Counted from the stretch's first letter, positions 7,702 to 17,787 are shown. The stretch is 64,000 nt of DNA from Snodgrassella alvi_G (GCA_946478525.1 CAMLCH010000003.1:48423-112422), one strand, 5' to 3'. The notes: generated by a model not told the origin, from the sequence alone. Program-made: numbers and translations.

Positions 7702-10121
7702 TATTCTTTAATCCCCAACATCGCCATCAATGTGGCCTGATCCAATATGGTAACACCAAGTACTTCAGCTTTGGCAAGCTTACTGCCAGCATCAGCACCA
7801 GCTACCACAAAATCGGTTTTTTTTGACACACTGCCACTAACCTTACCACCAGCTTCTTCAATATGCCGCTGTGCCACGTCCCTTGACCAGCTTGGCAAGG
7901 TTCCGGTTAACACGAAAGTTTTACCGGCAATCGCGGCATTGGTTACTGAAACATTTTCCTCCGCCTGCCCTGCCAGTAATTGTTCGCGCAAAATAAATGT
8001 ACGTTCCAGTAAAGACCGGTTGTCCGGCTGCGTACACCAGTTTTGCCAACTTTCCGGTAAGGCTTTATCGGTCAATAACTGCGACCATTCCATGCCCGCC
8101 AGCTGCCATAACTTTTGTGCGCGCGTTTCGGTTAAATTTGCGTTTGGCAGACGTGCCAGTATTCGTTCAGGCGTAAAATATTTACTTAAAGGCAATCGGC
8201 GGGTTTCTGGTTGCGCAATCACACCAGCATCCAGCAATTCCTGCAACTGTCCAGTCTGATCATCCTGACTGAAAAAATACGCTACTGAATGTGCTACCAC
8301 CTGCCCAATATCAGGAAGACAAGCCAATAAGGGTTCAGTAGCTTGCGTCAGTGTCGCTAAATCACCAAAAGCCTGCGCTAATTGCTTAGCCGTCCGTTCA
8401 CCCACATGAAATATTCCTAAAGCATATATAAAATTTGCTAATGGTCGCTGACGACTGGCCTCAATGCCATCCAGTATATTTTCTGCCCACTTAGAGGGTT
8501 GTTTACCGGCTTTACCAGTAGTAGATAAGACCAGCTCATCCGCAACAGCCTGTGCGTCATCATTTGCTTCCTGCTTGGCCTGTTGTTTCATTGCCAGTAA
8601 ATCCGCTAACTGCAACCGGTAGACATCGGCGAAGTGGTGTACCCGTCCTTGTGCCACCAGTAATTCTATCTGTCGGTCTCCCAGATTTTCAATATCCATG
8701 GCTCGTCTTGAGGCAAAATGAATCAGCGCCTGTACGCGCTGTGCCTGACATAGCATGCCTCCACTGCAGCGCGCTACCGCCTCTCCCTCTTCACGTACAA
8801 TTTCATGACCACATACTGGACAATGTTGTGGTAAAGAAAATGGTGGATATTTTGCTACTGCTTCAGGTGGCACCAATAAATCGGTAGCTTGTTGTTCCAC
8901 CATAGGTCGCTGTGCCAGTACAACAGACACAATTTCTGGAATGACGTCACCGGCACGACGAACAATCACGGTATCACCTTCACGCACATCTTTACGTTGT
9001 GCTTCACCTTCATTGTGTAATGTCGCGTTGGTCACAGTCACCCCACCGACAAATACTGGGGTTAATCGTGCCACTGGTGTAATTGCACCAGTTCTACCTA
9101 CCTGTACATCAATCGCCTCTACTGTGGTTAACATTTCTTCAGCCGGAAACTTCTGGGCAATGGCAAATCGTGGTGCACGTGCCACATACCCCAATTGCTC
9201 CTGCTGTGCTAGTGCATCTACTTTAATAACCACTCCGTCAATACCAAATGGTAATTCCGCACGTAGCTGAAAAATATGCTCATAAAATGCCAGCACCTGA
9301 TGAATATCAGCCTGATAACACAAGGTGTCACGCGGAGGTATGGTCAAACCTAAGCGCGCCAGTAATGCCAGTTCTTCACTGTGACTTTCTGGTATAAAAT
9401 CTTCATCCAGCTGAGCAATTCCGTAGGCATAAAAATGTAACCGTCGACGGGCAGTGATTTTCGGATCCAGCTGACGTAAACTGCCGGCAGCAGCATTACG
9501 TGGATTAGCAAAAGTTTTTTGATTTTCTGCCTGTTGGCGAGCATTCAACCGGTCAAAGTCTGCTTTCAGCATTAATACTTCACCACGTACTTCCAGCACT
9601 TCTGGAACATCATCTGCTTGTAGTCGTAGGGGAATATTGATGATTGTGCGCACATTTTCGGTTACATCCTCACCGGTATAACCATCTCCACGCGTGGATG
9701 CCTGTACCAGTAAGCCATTGCGATATAATAAACTGATCGCCAGACCATCAAATTTTGGCTCTACAATATAACTTGGCTCAGCACCTAATCCGTCACGAAC
9801 GCGCTTATCAAAAGCATACATTTCACTATGATCAAAATGATTGCTTTCGTTTAACGGGGAAAAGGCGTTGTTTAACGATAACATTGGAATCTGATGTACT
9901 ACGGCAGTAAAACGTTGCTGAGCCTGTCCGCCAACACGCATACTGGGGCTGTCTGGTTGGCGCCATTGCGGATATTGTTCTTCCAACGCTTGCAATTCAC
10001 GGAATAGTCGATCGTATTCAGCATCGGGCACTGTGGGTGCATCCAGATCATAATACTCGTGTGCATAACGATTTAGTAACGCCGTTAAGTCAATGATTTT
10101 TTGTTCGCCGGCTGAACTCAT
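7701..10121 (-). CDS. ligA: NAD+-dependent DNA ligase
   Basis: LigA seals nicks in replication and repair using NAD+. The chosen start gives 806 residues beginning MSSAGEQKIIDL. A GGAGG ribosome site lies about 10 bp upstream of the ATG at 10121, whereas a longer in-frame start at 10184 would run through the zipA terminator hairpin. Domains in order are Ia and adenylation with Lys123 in EPKFDGLAIS, OB fold, a zinc finger (CPVCGHEI ... CSGGMLC), helix-hairpin-helix repeats, and a C-terminal BRCT domain (GKTFVLTGTLPSWSR). It is longer than the roughly 670 residues of E. coli LigA; extended LigA is known in Neisseria. Confidence 0.97.
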   Translation of the reverse strand: MSSAGEQKIIDLTALLNRYAHEYYDLDAPTVPDAEYDRLFRELQALEEQYPQWRQPDSPSMRVGGQAQQRFTAVVHQIPMLSLNNAFSPLNESNHFDHSEMYAFDKRVRDGLGAEPSYIVEPKFDGLAISLLYRNGLLVQASTRGDGYTGEDVTENVRTIINIPLRLQADDVPEVLEVRGEVLMLKADFDRLNARQQAENQKTFANPRNAAAGSLRQLDPKITARRRLHFYAYGIAQLDEDFIPESHSEELALLARLGLTIPPRDTLCYQADIHQVLAFYEHIFQLRAELPFGIDGVVIKVDALAQQEQLGYVARAPRFAIAQKFPAEEMLTTVEAIDVQVGRTGAITPVARLTPVFVGGVTVTNATLHNEGEAQRKDVREGDTVIVRRAGDVIPEIVSVVLAQRPMVEQQATDLLVPPEAVAKYPPFSLPQHCPVCGHEIVREEGEAVARCSGGMLCQAQRVQALIHFASRRAMDIENLGDRQIELLVAQGRVHHFADVYRLQLADLLAMKQQAKQEANDDAQAVADELVLSTTGKAGKQPSKWAENILDGIEASRQRPLANFIYALGIFHVGERTAKQLAQAFGDLATLTQATEPLLACLPDIGQVVAHSVAYFFSQDDQTGQLQELLDAGVIAQPETRRLPLSKYFTPERILARLPNANLTETRAQKLWQLAGMEWSQLLTDKALPESWQNWCTQPDNRSLLERTFILREQLLAGQAEENVSVTNAAIAGKTFVLTGTLPSWSRDVAQRHIEEAGGKVSGSVSKKTDFVVAGADAGSKLAKAEVLGVTILDQATLMAMLGIKE

Positions 10122-10153
10122 ATTATTTATACCTCCACACAGCTTAAAAATAG

Positions 10154-10187
10154 AAAATGGCAAACCTCTATTATGGCTTGCCATTTT
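10154..10187 (-). terminator. Terminator hairpin between zipA and ligA
   Basis: Arms AAAATGGCAA at 10154-10163 and TTGCCATTTT at 10178-10187 form a perfect 10-bp stem. On the minus strand a T-rich stretch follows. It sits just past the zipA stop and upstream of the ligA ribosome site, so it probably tunes read-through. Confidence 0.7.
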
Positions 10188-10212
10188 AAATAATTAGAAA
10201 TTTCAGGCAATT

Positions 10213-11505
10213 TTACGAAAAAAGTCGTTTAGCCAGCTCGCCACCGGGCATAATTTCCACCCGTCTCATTTCTTTTTGTCGGTCAACCACATAGCGACGT
10301 ACTTCTCGCAGCCATTCCGTAGATAATTCTTCTAACTTGTCATTAACCAAATCCAGACCGAGCTGACTGGATAATTTCACTGCCATATCCATAAACTGAT
10401 CGAAACATTTTTCACCATTCGGTATGCGTACTATATCAAACAACATACTGAATCCACGATAATTTTGATTTGCTAACAAAGTACCGGTAAAAGGTGAATT
10501 ATCCAACGTGACAATACTGAATAATGGCTCACCGTTAGTATCATTAAAATAGAATGCACCATCATGAGCTAATTCAAAACCTAATTTTTCTACTGAACTG
10601 CGCAATTCCATACCACTGACGTTACTGCGGGAAACCAGATGAATAGCAATGGTCTGGTCGACGCGAGCACATAAATCATCCAGAGGCTGCGCGATATTCA
10701 GAAATGCATTCATATCCGTTAATAACAGCAAACCATCCATCTGCTCGGCAAATTTATTTGCCTGTTCGGCAAAATGCAACAATTCTTCCTTAGTTACTAA
10801 ACCATTACGACTAATCGTCTGTAAACCAACTACAAATCCCTGATAATTTACACTAGGAATGGGTTCCGCAATCTGATAACGATCATCCATAGTACAGCCA
10901 ACTAACCGAAAGCGAGCTCGACTGCTCAGTCTAGGCATAGCATGTAATTCTTTGGGGTTATATAACGCAATATAAACCAGATAATCGAAACGAGCATCGA
11001 ACCATGGCAAAATTTGTTTGGACATATCACGAACATCCAACAAAGTTTTACGTCCTTTTACTGGAATGGTACGTGATAATTTTTGTGGATCAGTGGGTGA
11101 AAAGAAATCTCGCTGTTGGTCTGCATCAGTCTGTGTTTGCAGAATAGGCTGATTTTGCGGTGGTGTTTCCTGTAGACCACTCACTGAAGTTTCTTGATTT
11201 TCATTTACTATATTATCAGCTTTAGCCTGAATCTGGGGTGCCTGGGAAAATTCTGTGGCAACTGGTTCTGGATCCGCTGACGATATTTCCGGTACTGGCT
11301 GTTCGGCTACCGGCGGTGCTGTTTTTGCTGCTGCGTTATCACGCACAGAATTTACATTGCTATCAAGCAAAGCATCTTTATTGGCATGGCCAAACTGATC
11401 ACGCAATTGTTTACGGTATTTGCTTTCCTGATAAATATTATAGACCAGCACCATTAGTATTATGGCAGCTCCTAGCACCAGTGCAATCAAGACGGAATCA
11501 CTCAT
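10213..11505 (-). CDS. zipA: Cell division protein ZipA
   Basis: ZipA is an inner-membrane anchor that tethers FtsZ at the division ring. The protein (430 residues from the ATG at 11505) starts MSDSVLIALVLGAAIILMVL, one N-terminal membrane helix. A basic segment follows, then a Pro/Gln/Ala-rich linker to about residue 150, and a C-terminal ZipA-type FtsZ-binding domain (PRLSSRARFRLVG, then GFVVGLQTISRNGLV). An upstream in-frame TTG at 11523 is possible but less likely. It lies between ampD and ligA on the same strand; zipA next to ligA is a common arrangement. Confidence 0.88.
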   Translation of the reverse strand: MSDSVLIALVLGAAIILMVLVYNIYQESKYRKQLRDQFGHANKDALLDSNVNSVRDNAAAKTAPPVAEQPVPEISSADPEPVATEFSQAPQIQAKADNIVNENQETSVSGLQETPPQNQPILQTQTDADQQRDFFSPTDPQKLSRTIPVKGRKTLLDVRDMSKQILPWFDARFDYLVYIALYNPKELHAMPRLSSRARFRLVGCTMDDRYQIAEPIPSVNYQGFVVGLQTISRNGLVTKEELLHFAEQANKFAEQMDGLLLLTDMNAFLNIAQPLDDLCARVDQTIAIHLVSRSNVSGMELRSSVEKLGFELAHDGAFYFNDTNGEPLFSIVTLDNSPFTGTLLANQNYRGFSMLFDIVRIPNGEKCFDQFMDMAVKLSSQLGLDLVNDKLEELSTEWLREVRRYVVDRQKEMRRVEIMPGGELAKRLFS

Positions 11506-11605
11506 TACATTTCCACTAAACAATTTGCGACAACCGCAATTAAATTAACAATTAAATAGAATTATAACTAAAAACACTTTTGCTGACAGCTTATATGACT
11601 GGCAG

Positions 11606-12181
11606 CTATTGATAATTTGTTACTACGGGTAAATATTCTTTACATAATTTTTCCCACTGAAAATAATGCCCCGGATCTGATTTTCGTCCTGGCGCAATAT
11701 GCTCATGTCCGGTCACAGCACGAATCGGAAAAACCGCACATATTGCTTGTAATAATTCGATTAACTGATCATATTGTACTGAGGTAAATGGTTCGAAATC
11801 ACAACCCTCTAGCTCAATGCCAATGGAAAAATCATTACAGCCTTCTTTGCCGTTAAAGCGGGATATACCGGCATGATAGGCAGCATCCTCACAGGAAACA
11901 AACTGAGTTAATGTTCCATCACGTTCAATAAAAAAATGACTGGATACCCGTAATGACGTTAGCGAACGCAGAAACACATCATCTTCATTGTTGTTGAGCT
12001 GGTTAGTGAATAATCGCTGTACAGCTCCTTGTCCATATTCAAAAGGTGGCAGAGAAATATTGTGTAATACCACCACAGAAACATTTTGAGGATCAGTCCG
12101 TGGAGCAAAATTAGGCGAAGGCTGATGGATACAGTGCTGTAACCATCCATTTTTCCATACTGCTACTTGCCTTTTATGCAT
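11606..12181 (-). CDS. ampD: 1,6-anhydro-N-acetylmuramyl-L-alanine amidase AmpD
   Basis: AmpD is a cytoplasmic zinc amidase that cleaves the peptide from 1,6-anhydroMurNAc during peptidoglycan recycling. At 191 residues it has family length and no signal peptide. Zinc ligands align as His40 (VVLHNISLP), His159 and Asp169 (GHEHIAPGRKSDPG). GIELEG carries the conserved glutamate. No AmpC or AmpR is visible nearby, so the role here is recycling; any link to beta-lactamase control would be inference. Confidence 0.95.
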   Translation of the reverse strand: MHKRQVAVWKNGWLQHCIHQPSPNFAPRTDPQNVSVVVLHNISLPPFEYGQGAVQRLFTNQLNNNEDDVFLRSLTSLRVSSHFFIERDGTLTQFVSCEDAAYHAGISRFNGKEGCNDFSIGIELEGCDFEPFTSVQYDQLIELLQAICAVFPIRAVTGHEHIAPGRKSDPGHYFQWEKLCKEYLPVVTNYQ

Positions 12182-12394
12182 CTTATTTACTCAACTGAAA
12201 ATGGTTACCTTAATACAGCCATGGGCAAGCGTCCAGCACCAAGATGGAAATAACTTTGTTTAAATCTTTCCTACATCATTATCTGTACCTGCCCATAGCA
12301 TTGCGTAAATTATTATTTCCGTATAACCTCGCTTAGGTTTAATTTATTTTTTAATGAATAAACAGCAGGATATAAAATGCTATATAAAAAAAAC

Positions 12395-12423
12395 TTGCCA
12401 ATTGATCAGATATCTGGTTTAAT
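12395..12423 (+). promoter_or_regulatory. Candidate promoter of tRNA-Phe
   Basis: TTGCCA at 12395-12400 and TTTAAT at 12418-12423 are spaced by 17 bp and lie 18 bp before the mature tRNA 5' end. Confidence 0.5.
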
Positions 12424-12440
12424 GCGCACTCTTCCCCGAT

Positions 12441-12516
<76 letters not shown>

Positions 12517-12520
12517 TTAT

Positions 12521-12546
12521 TAACCGCTGAATGCGGTTATTTTTTT
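12521..12546 (+). terminator. Terminator after tRNA-Phe
   Basis: The TAACCGC / GCGGTTA stem (12521-12527 and 12533-12539) is followed by a T-run, 4 bp after the tRNA. Confidence 0.85.
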
Positions 12547-12840
12547 GTCTGCTTCAAATATCAATATCATCAATAAAATATTTCATAGCATACCTTTATA
12601 ATTTAGCTAAGAATTAATATATTTAACCAATAGTAAATAACAGCTATCATTATCATTTAATTGATAATTTCAATTATTCCGAGATATTTTAATGTTCTTT
12701 TTCAACTATAAATATGTAGTTATTAACAATTTAATATGGTTAAAAAGATTGAAATTTTATAAAAGAGCTCTTGTTAATAGAAAGAAAATAATAAAATAGC
12801 CAAAAGAATAAATACTAAAAAAATAGACTAAATTAAGAGT
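12547..12840. other. Gene-free very AT-rich stretch
   Basis: Nothing recognisable is seen between the tRNA terminator and the 3' end of the small lipoprotein gene. Confidence 0.6.
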
Positions 12841-13278
12841 TTAAAACTCAATTCCTTTATCCCAAATAAAATGATCTATAGGAATCCAATTATTATCTTT
12901 TTCATTATACCATACAGTTAAATTTTGTTTACTATTTATATTCCAAGTAACCTCCCTTATTTTTATATTATTATTTTCAATTTCTTCCACTTTAAATATA
13001 TTCAATAATCCTATCCTAAATTCAGTAATAGTACCCCCTTCTTTACCTAGAATAAAGATTTCGTCTAAAATAGGCGGATATTGTCTTATAACATCTTCAA
13101 TATGCATATCTTTTATTAGTTCATAAGTGATAGGGTTTGTTTGCATATTATTTTGCGGTTGAGTTGATTCAACTTTTCTAATTATTTTACTTTTATCTAC
13201 ACTTTTTGGGTTTGTAATTGGAGATCTATTACAAGAAAAAGTCATTAGTACTACTACTATAAATAAAATATTTTTCAT
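12841..13278 (-). CDS. Hypothetical small lipoprotein
   Basis: A 145-residue protein not recognised as any named family. It begins with a lysine and a hydrophobic stretch ending in Cys16 (LMTFSC), a near-consensus lipobox, followed by a polar region and then a compact domain rich in I, N and W. The gene is much more AT-rich than the housekeeping genes, and the flanking stretch contains two broken genes, so transfer or decay is plausible. No function is assigned. Confidence 0.6.
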   Translation of the reverse strand: MKNILFIVVVLMTFSCNRSPITNPKSVDKSKIIRKVESTQPQNNMQTNPITYELIKDMHIEDVIRQYPPILDEIFILGKEGGTITEFRIGLLNIFKVEEIENNNIKIREVTWNINSKQNLTVWYNEKDNNWIPIDHFIWDKGIEF

Positions 13279-13455
13279 AATCTATACAATATAAAAAGTT
13301 GTATTAGAAATCATACTGTTTAATTGGATTAAAAGATAATCTAAATATTTGTTTTTTAATTTATTTCCTATATTTATAATGCTAAAGTAATCTAATTTAA
13401 ATCCTCTAGAAGCAATTTTAGTTATATTCACTTTCTAGTGAGGGTTCAATAATAC

Positions 13456-13723
13456 TCATTTACTATCAAAATTTATTGTAAAAGTAGCATTCTTATGTTG
13501 TACAGCAAAGAAAGAAGCTCCTTTCACTTTTAATTTAAAATGTCCTCTCCAATTTTTCCAAATTCGAAAATCTGCCATTTCATGAAATTTTCTTTTCTCA
13601 GTTAAAGTCCATGGAGTAACTTTAGTTAACCAATTATATTCCCACTTTTCCTGAATAAGTAATTAAAGTTGACTAATAGGGACCAATTAAAATCTTTTGA
13701 TCTTTATAAAGAGTGTCATTCAT
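13456..13723 (-). pseudogene. Remnant of an unrecognised gene (interrupted reading frame)
   Basis: On the minus strand an ATG at 13723 opens MNDTLYKDQKILIGPY and stops. A shifted frame then stays open for about 69 codons from 13662 down to a TGA at 13456-13458, giving protein-like text such as WEYNWLTKVTPWTLTEKRKF and ATFTINFDSK. The second block has no start codon. The pattern is a frameshifted, truncated gene. The tryptophan-rich segment might come from a secreted-effector-type protein, but I cannot name it. Confidence 0.5.
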
Positions 13724-13809
13724 ATTTCAATTTTTGAATTCGAAAAATGTTTAAAGAAAACTTTAATTATCCATAAAATTAACGGTTATAATGATTCAAA
13801 TTAGTGGGC

Positions 13810-14011
13810 TTAAAAACTGAAAAACTGTTTAGCACAAGCTTTCAACAAGCTTTCACAATGGGTCATTTGTGATTTTAATTTTCTTAATAATATTTCATTA
13901 ATAGCATCATTAGCAAATAAATACTTTTATATTAAAACCTGCATTGGTTAAATATTCACTAAATATCTGTGATAATTTGATATCATCATCAATTAACAAA
14001 ATATTTATCAT
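13810..14011 (-). pseudogene. Remnant of a two-component response regulator (receiver domain)
   Basis: The ATG at 14009-14011 opens MINILLIDDDIKLSQIFSEY and continues LTNAGFNIKVFIC before a TAA at 13910-13912. The ILLIDDD strand with its acidic pocket, followed by an amphipathic helix and NAGFNI, is the first half of a CheY-like receiver domain. Another frame continues with ANDAINEILLRKLK, as expected after a frameshift. The phosphoacceptor region and the output domain are missing. No sensor kinase remains nearby. Confidence 0.65.
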
Positions 14012-14195
14012 ATATCGTTATTATTACTTAATTTTATGTAGTTATATAATGATAATTGTAAAACAAGATATTAGATATTTAATTATTTACTATGCAATCT
14101 TAATATTAAAATTGAAACTAAATATTATGTTTATCTTTTATTAAATATTTCACCACTAGTATTATTTATGATAGGCAATAATATTGAGGTAAATA

Positions 14196-15491
14196 ATGGA
14201 ACAACAGGTAGTATGGCAAGAATTAATTCAATTGGTGAAAGATGAGGTTTTACCTGCATTAGGTTGTACAGAGCCTATATCTCTTGCTTTGGCATCAGCT
14301 ATTGCCAGTCAATATATTGATAAAAATAGTATCAGTCACATTGATGCTTATGTTTCACCGAATTTAATGAAAAATGGTATGGCGGTTACTGTTCCTGGCA
14401 CAGGTATGGTGGGATTACCTATTGCAGCAGCGATTGGCGCAATGGGCGGTGATGCTAAAGCAGGTCTTGAAGTACTAAAAAAGATTACGCCTAAACAAAT
14501 TAATCAGGCTAAAACTCTACTTAGAGAGCAAAAAGTGAATGTACAAATTGCTAATAAAAATACGGCAATTTATTCTGAAGCCAATATTTATACTAAAACT
14601 GATCATGTTAGAGTATGTATCGAAAACACACACACTAACATAATATTAATAGAAAAAAATGGTAAGATAATTTTCAAAGCAGATCATAAAACACAAGACG
14701 AATCTAAAAAAGAATCTGTCATAACTCATATGTCAGTCAAACAGATATATGAGTTTGCAACACAATCTGATTTTGATGATATCAAATTTATTTTACATTC
14801 CGCTGAATTAAATGATGCATTATCTCAAGAAGGATTAAGGCGAGAATATGGTTTAAGTATTGCTGCTACACTACAAGAACAAACAAAAAGTGGCTTGCTG
14901 GCTGATGACCTGTTATCTAAAGTGATTATTCGCACGACGGCCGCGTCTGATGCCCGAATGGGTGGGGCAACTTTACCTGCGATGAGTAATTCAGGTTCGG
15001 GTAATCAGGGTATTACCGCGACGATGCCTGTAGTCGTGGTTGCCGATTATTTAAACTCAACAACAGAGCAACTAGCTAGAGCACTCATTTTATCTCATAC
15101 TATTGCAATTTATATACATAGTAAATTTCCGCCTTTATCGGCACTTTGTGCTGCTTCAACAGCCGCAATGGGATCGGCGGCAGGTATGGCATGGTTACTG
15201 GGTAAAGGTCAATATGAACCTGTTGATATGGCTATTTGTAGTATGATTGGTGATTTATCGGGCATTATTTGTGATGGAGCTTCCAATAGTTGCGCTATGA
15301 AAGTGTCTACTTCGGTATCTTCGAGTTTTAAAGCCGTATTAATGGGATTAAATCGCATTCGAGTAACAGGTAAAGAAGGTATAGTTGGTGATAGCGTTGA
15401 GGATTCAATTAATAATCTTGGAGCCATTGTGAGCAATAGTATGAAAGCAACCGACACACAAATTATTGATATTGTGTCACATAAAGCTTAA
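14196..15491 (+). CDS. cyuA: L-cysteine desulfidase family protein (CyuA/YhaM type)
   Basis: A 431-residue enzyme of the UPF0597/CyuA family, iron-sulfur dependent lyases that break cysteine to pyruvate, ammonia and sulfide. Candidate cluster-binding cysteines are Cys24 (ALGCTEP), Cys318, Cys359 and Cys366 (CDGASNSC), matching the spacing known in the family. GSGNQGI and the serine-dehydratase-like core are present. GAGGTAA sits just upstream of the ATG. The usual neighbours, a cysteine permease and a regulator, are absent. The gene stands alone between decayed sequence and a long empty stretch. Confidence 0.85.
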   Translation: MEQQVVWQELIQLVKDEVLPALGCTEPISLALASAIASQYIDKNSISHIDAYVSPNLMKNGMAVTVPGTGMVGLPIAAAIGAMGGDAKAGLEVLKKITPKQINQAKTLLREQKVNVQIANKNTAIYSEANIYTKTDHVRVCIENTHTNIILIEKNGKIIFKADHKTQDESKKESVITHMSVKQIYEFATQSDFDDIKFILHSAELNDALSQEGLRREYGLSIAATLQEQTKSGLLADDLLSKVIIRTTAASDARMGGATLPAMSNSGSGNQGITATMPVVVVADYLNSTTEQLARALILSHTIAIYIHSKFPPLSALCAASTAAMGSAAGMAWLLGKGQYEPVDMAICSMIGDLSGIICDGASNSCAMKVSTSVSSSFKAVLMGLNRIRVTGKEGIVGDSVEDSINNLGAIVSNSMKATDTQIIDIVSHKA

Positions 15492-16595
15492 ATACATGAA
15501 CCAATGGTAAAATATCAAGCTTTTAACACTTTTAATTTAATCCATCAGTATATTTAAAAATACCTGACAGTATTATTTTTATGCGAAATATTTCGCCTTC
15601 TTTCTATGATGACTATAGCTCATAATAAGCAACTATTTGTTCAATTAAAGAGTACCCAACAAAGATTAAATAATTGAAAACAATCGAAACCGATTATGAT
15701 TAAAAAATATTCAACCACAAAAGTTAAATCATCATAATAATGCTTTTATTGAATTAGAAAATGAAAAAAAAGTTACTAATATTTCTTACAACAAAAGCTC
15801 GCAAAGCAAATAAATATAAAACAAGCATTGTCGAGAAGATTGATACTCAATAAAAATTCGCGAAGATATAAATTTGATACGACGAGTATACTTCACAGTT
15901 TTGCTGTTTATACTCTATTAGTCACTAGATGAGTAAAATAATCATCTAACCTAAATATATGCATTCAGCAATAGAGTAAGTTAGACAATATTTCCCGCTT
16001 ACTCTATTACTGCCATTTTATGAGTATTTATTATCTGTATTATGAGTGGTTATATCGCAGAAATTCGATTTTTCAATTATTCTGTGCTTTCTGTAATCAT
16101 GATCAATAGTCATGATTTCTTATGTGCATTAGTCTGTAAATGCGCTACTAACACGCTATACATGATTGATCATTAGAAATGATCTGTCGGTAGATTTTTA
16201 TACATGCTGCTAATCTAATCACTCCACTATTTTAATATTTGTCCGTGTCGTAGTTAAGCGACAGGAAAATTTCGTTCGAATTAGATACAGATCTAATATG
16301 AATGTTTTCACCAAAGCTGAAATTAACCAACCGTTGATATTTCAATTATTTTTCTTATGACTTTTTTTACGACTTCAATCTATTTGATAATTAGATAACA
16401 GCAAGGATTGAAGTTGGATGACGTCAATTAATCCATTATCAAGCTCTATTTTTATTGCTTGCTAATCAACAAAGCTTTTATGCTTTTCGAAAATACTCTA
16501 TTAATATCATTGAAATATAAGTAAATGATCTGAGCATTTGACTTACACAACAATATAATTATTTATCTTTATTTAAGAATACTTTACTTTTAAGT
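15492..16595. other. Gene-free AT-rich stretch with inverted repeats
   Basis: About 1.1 kb without a credible gene. Two dyads stand out. GAGTATA at 15884-15890 pairs with TATACTC at 15909-15915. A 15-bp arm at 15966-15980 pairs with 15998-16012 (14 of 15 matches) across a 17-nt spacer. Both contain an ACTCTATTA element. They may be terminators or operator-like sites. Confidence 0.5.
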
Positions 16596-16620
16596 GATAA
16601 TAATAATACAATTAATTATC
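16596..16620. promoter_or_regulatory. Candidate Fur-binding region of the siderophore operon
   Basis: GATAAT, AATAAT and an inverted ATTATC (16596-16601, 16602-16607, 16615-16620) resemble the hexamer array recognised by Fur. The site lies about 100 bp before the first reading frame of the siderophore transport cluster, so iron repression is likely. Confidence 0.5.
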
Positions 16621-16723
16621 ATTTATGTTTAAAAATGTACATTCAATTATATTTTTGCTTGCTCTGATAAATATCAATCAGCTAAGCAGATTGATAAATC
16701 AAAGAATTAAATAAAGGAATATG

Positions 16724-16846
16724 ATGCAAAAACGATATCAGCGAAAGCAAATGATTAAGTTATATCACCGGCAGCCAGAATTACATACTGATCCATTATT
16801 TATGGCAGCAATATGCTGTCACATAATTAATGAGGCACGTAGTTGA
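16724..16846 (+). CDS. Small basic protein overlapping the siderophore permease start
   Basis: A 40-codon frame beginning MQKRYQRKQM, with AAAGGA upstream (an ATG at 16721 is also possible). Its TGA overlaps the TTG start of the first permease in the arrangement TTGA. A protein-like internal stretch contains ICCHIINEAR. It is not a family I recognise. The overlap suggests translational coupling or a leader role for the iron-transport operon. It could also be a chance frame. Confidence 0.45.
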   Translation: MQKRYQRKQMIKLYHRQPELHTDPLFMAAICCHIINEARS

Positions 16847-17787
16847 TATTTCGTTACATGAACTGTGCATTTATTGTTCTATGCATACTATCTTTGTATG
16901 TAGGCACAGATCCTATCTCATGGCAGGGTTTATTCGCCGGTTCTGAAGCTGACTGGTTAACGCTGAAAGCCAGCCGTATCCCTCGCTTAATTGCAATTGT
17001 TCTTACTGGTATGGGGTTGTCTATCGGTGGCGTTATTTTACAGCATATTGTGCGAAATAAATTTGTAGAACCAGAAACAGCTGGCGGACTAGATGCAGCA
17101 AAGCTGGGGATTATGATTTCTTTAGTAGTTCTGCCTTCAGCAGGTGTATTCAGCAAAATGCTGGCAGCGCTGGCATTGTGCTTTGTTGCCGGAGTGATTT
17201 ATATCATGATCGTAGCCAGAATACGTTACCAGCAAGTGGTGCTTATTCCGGTGATTGGTTTGATGTTTGGTAGTGTATTAAGCGCTGGTGCTGAATTTTA
17301 TGCTTACAAAAATAATCTTTTACAAGATGTTCTAGGCTGGTTGCTGGGCGATTTTTCTCGAGTAGTGCAAGGCCACTATGAAATCCTGTATGTGATTGTG
17401 CCGGTAATTGTCCTGACTTATGTGTTTGCTAAACGGTTTACAGTAATAGGCATGGGGCAGGAAATGGCAACCAGTCTGGGTGTGAGCTATAAAAGTACGG
17501 TGGCTCTGGGATTAATGCTGGTATCCATAACTGTTGCAGCAACAGTAATTTCGGTCGGCGCTATACCTTTTATTGGTCTGGTCATACCTAATCTGGTGGC
17601 ATTGAAATATGGAGAGCATTTAGCGAAAACGCTACCGTTAGTGGCAATAGGTGGAGCGTGTTTGCTACTGATTTGTGATCTGGCCGGTCGCCTGCTAATT
17701 TATCCTTTTGAAGTTCCAATTGGTCTTACAGCCGGAGCAGTAGGAGGCATCGTATTTCTGCTGCTGATTTTACGGGGACTACGATAA
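16843..17787 (+). CDS. Iron-siderophore ABC transporter permease, first subunit (FecCD family)
   Basis: An inner-membrane permease of 314 residues with about nine membrane helices. Family signatures are the SRIPRLIAIVLTGMGLSIGG segment near the N-terminus, the LGWLLGDFSRV segment, and GAIPFIGLVIPNL, which contacts the ATPase. A TTG start at 16843 is chosen because GAGG lies 7 bp upstream; the ATG at 16858 is an alternative. The stop overlaps the next permease start (TAATG). It resembles CeuB/FatD-type proteins of catecholate or xenosiderophore systems and Neisseria FetC-like permeases. Confidence 0.9.
   Translation: MIFRYMNCAFIVLCILSLYVGTDPISWQGLFAGSEADWLTLKASRIPRLIAIVLTGMGLSIGGVILQHIVRNKFVEPETAGGLDAAKLGIMISLVVLPSAGVFSKMLAALALCFVAGVIYIMIVARIRYQQVVLIPVIGLMFGSVLSAGAEFYAYKNNLLQDVLGWLLGDFSRVVQGHYEILYVIVPVIVLTYVFAKRFTVIGMGQEMATSLGVSYKSTVALGLMLVSITVAATVISVGAIPFIGLVIPNLVALKYGEHLAKTLPLVAIGGACLLLICDLAGRLLIYPFEVPIGLTAGAVGGIVFLLLILRGLR

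Noticed and set aside
10122..10184. Longer N-terminus for LigA
   Set aside because: It would translate through the zipA terminator and lacks a ribosome site; GGAGG supports the start at 10121.
13944..14144. 66-codon plus-strand frame
   Set aside because: It is antisense to the response-regulator remnant, very AT-rich and has no ribosome site.
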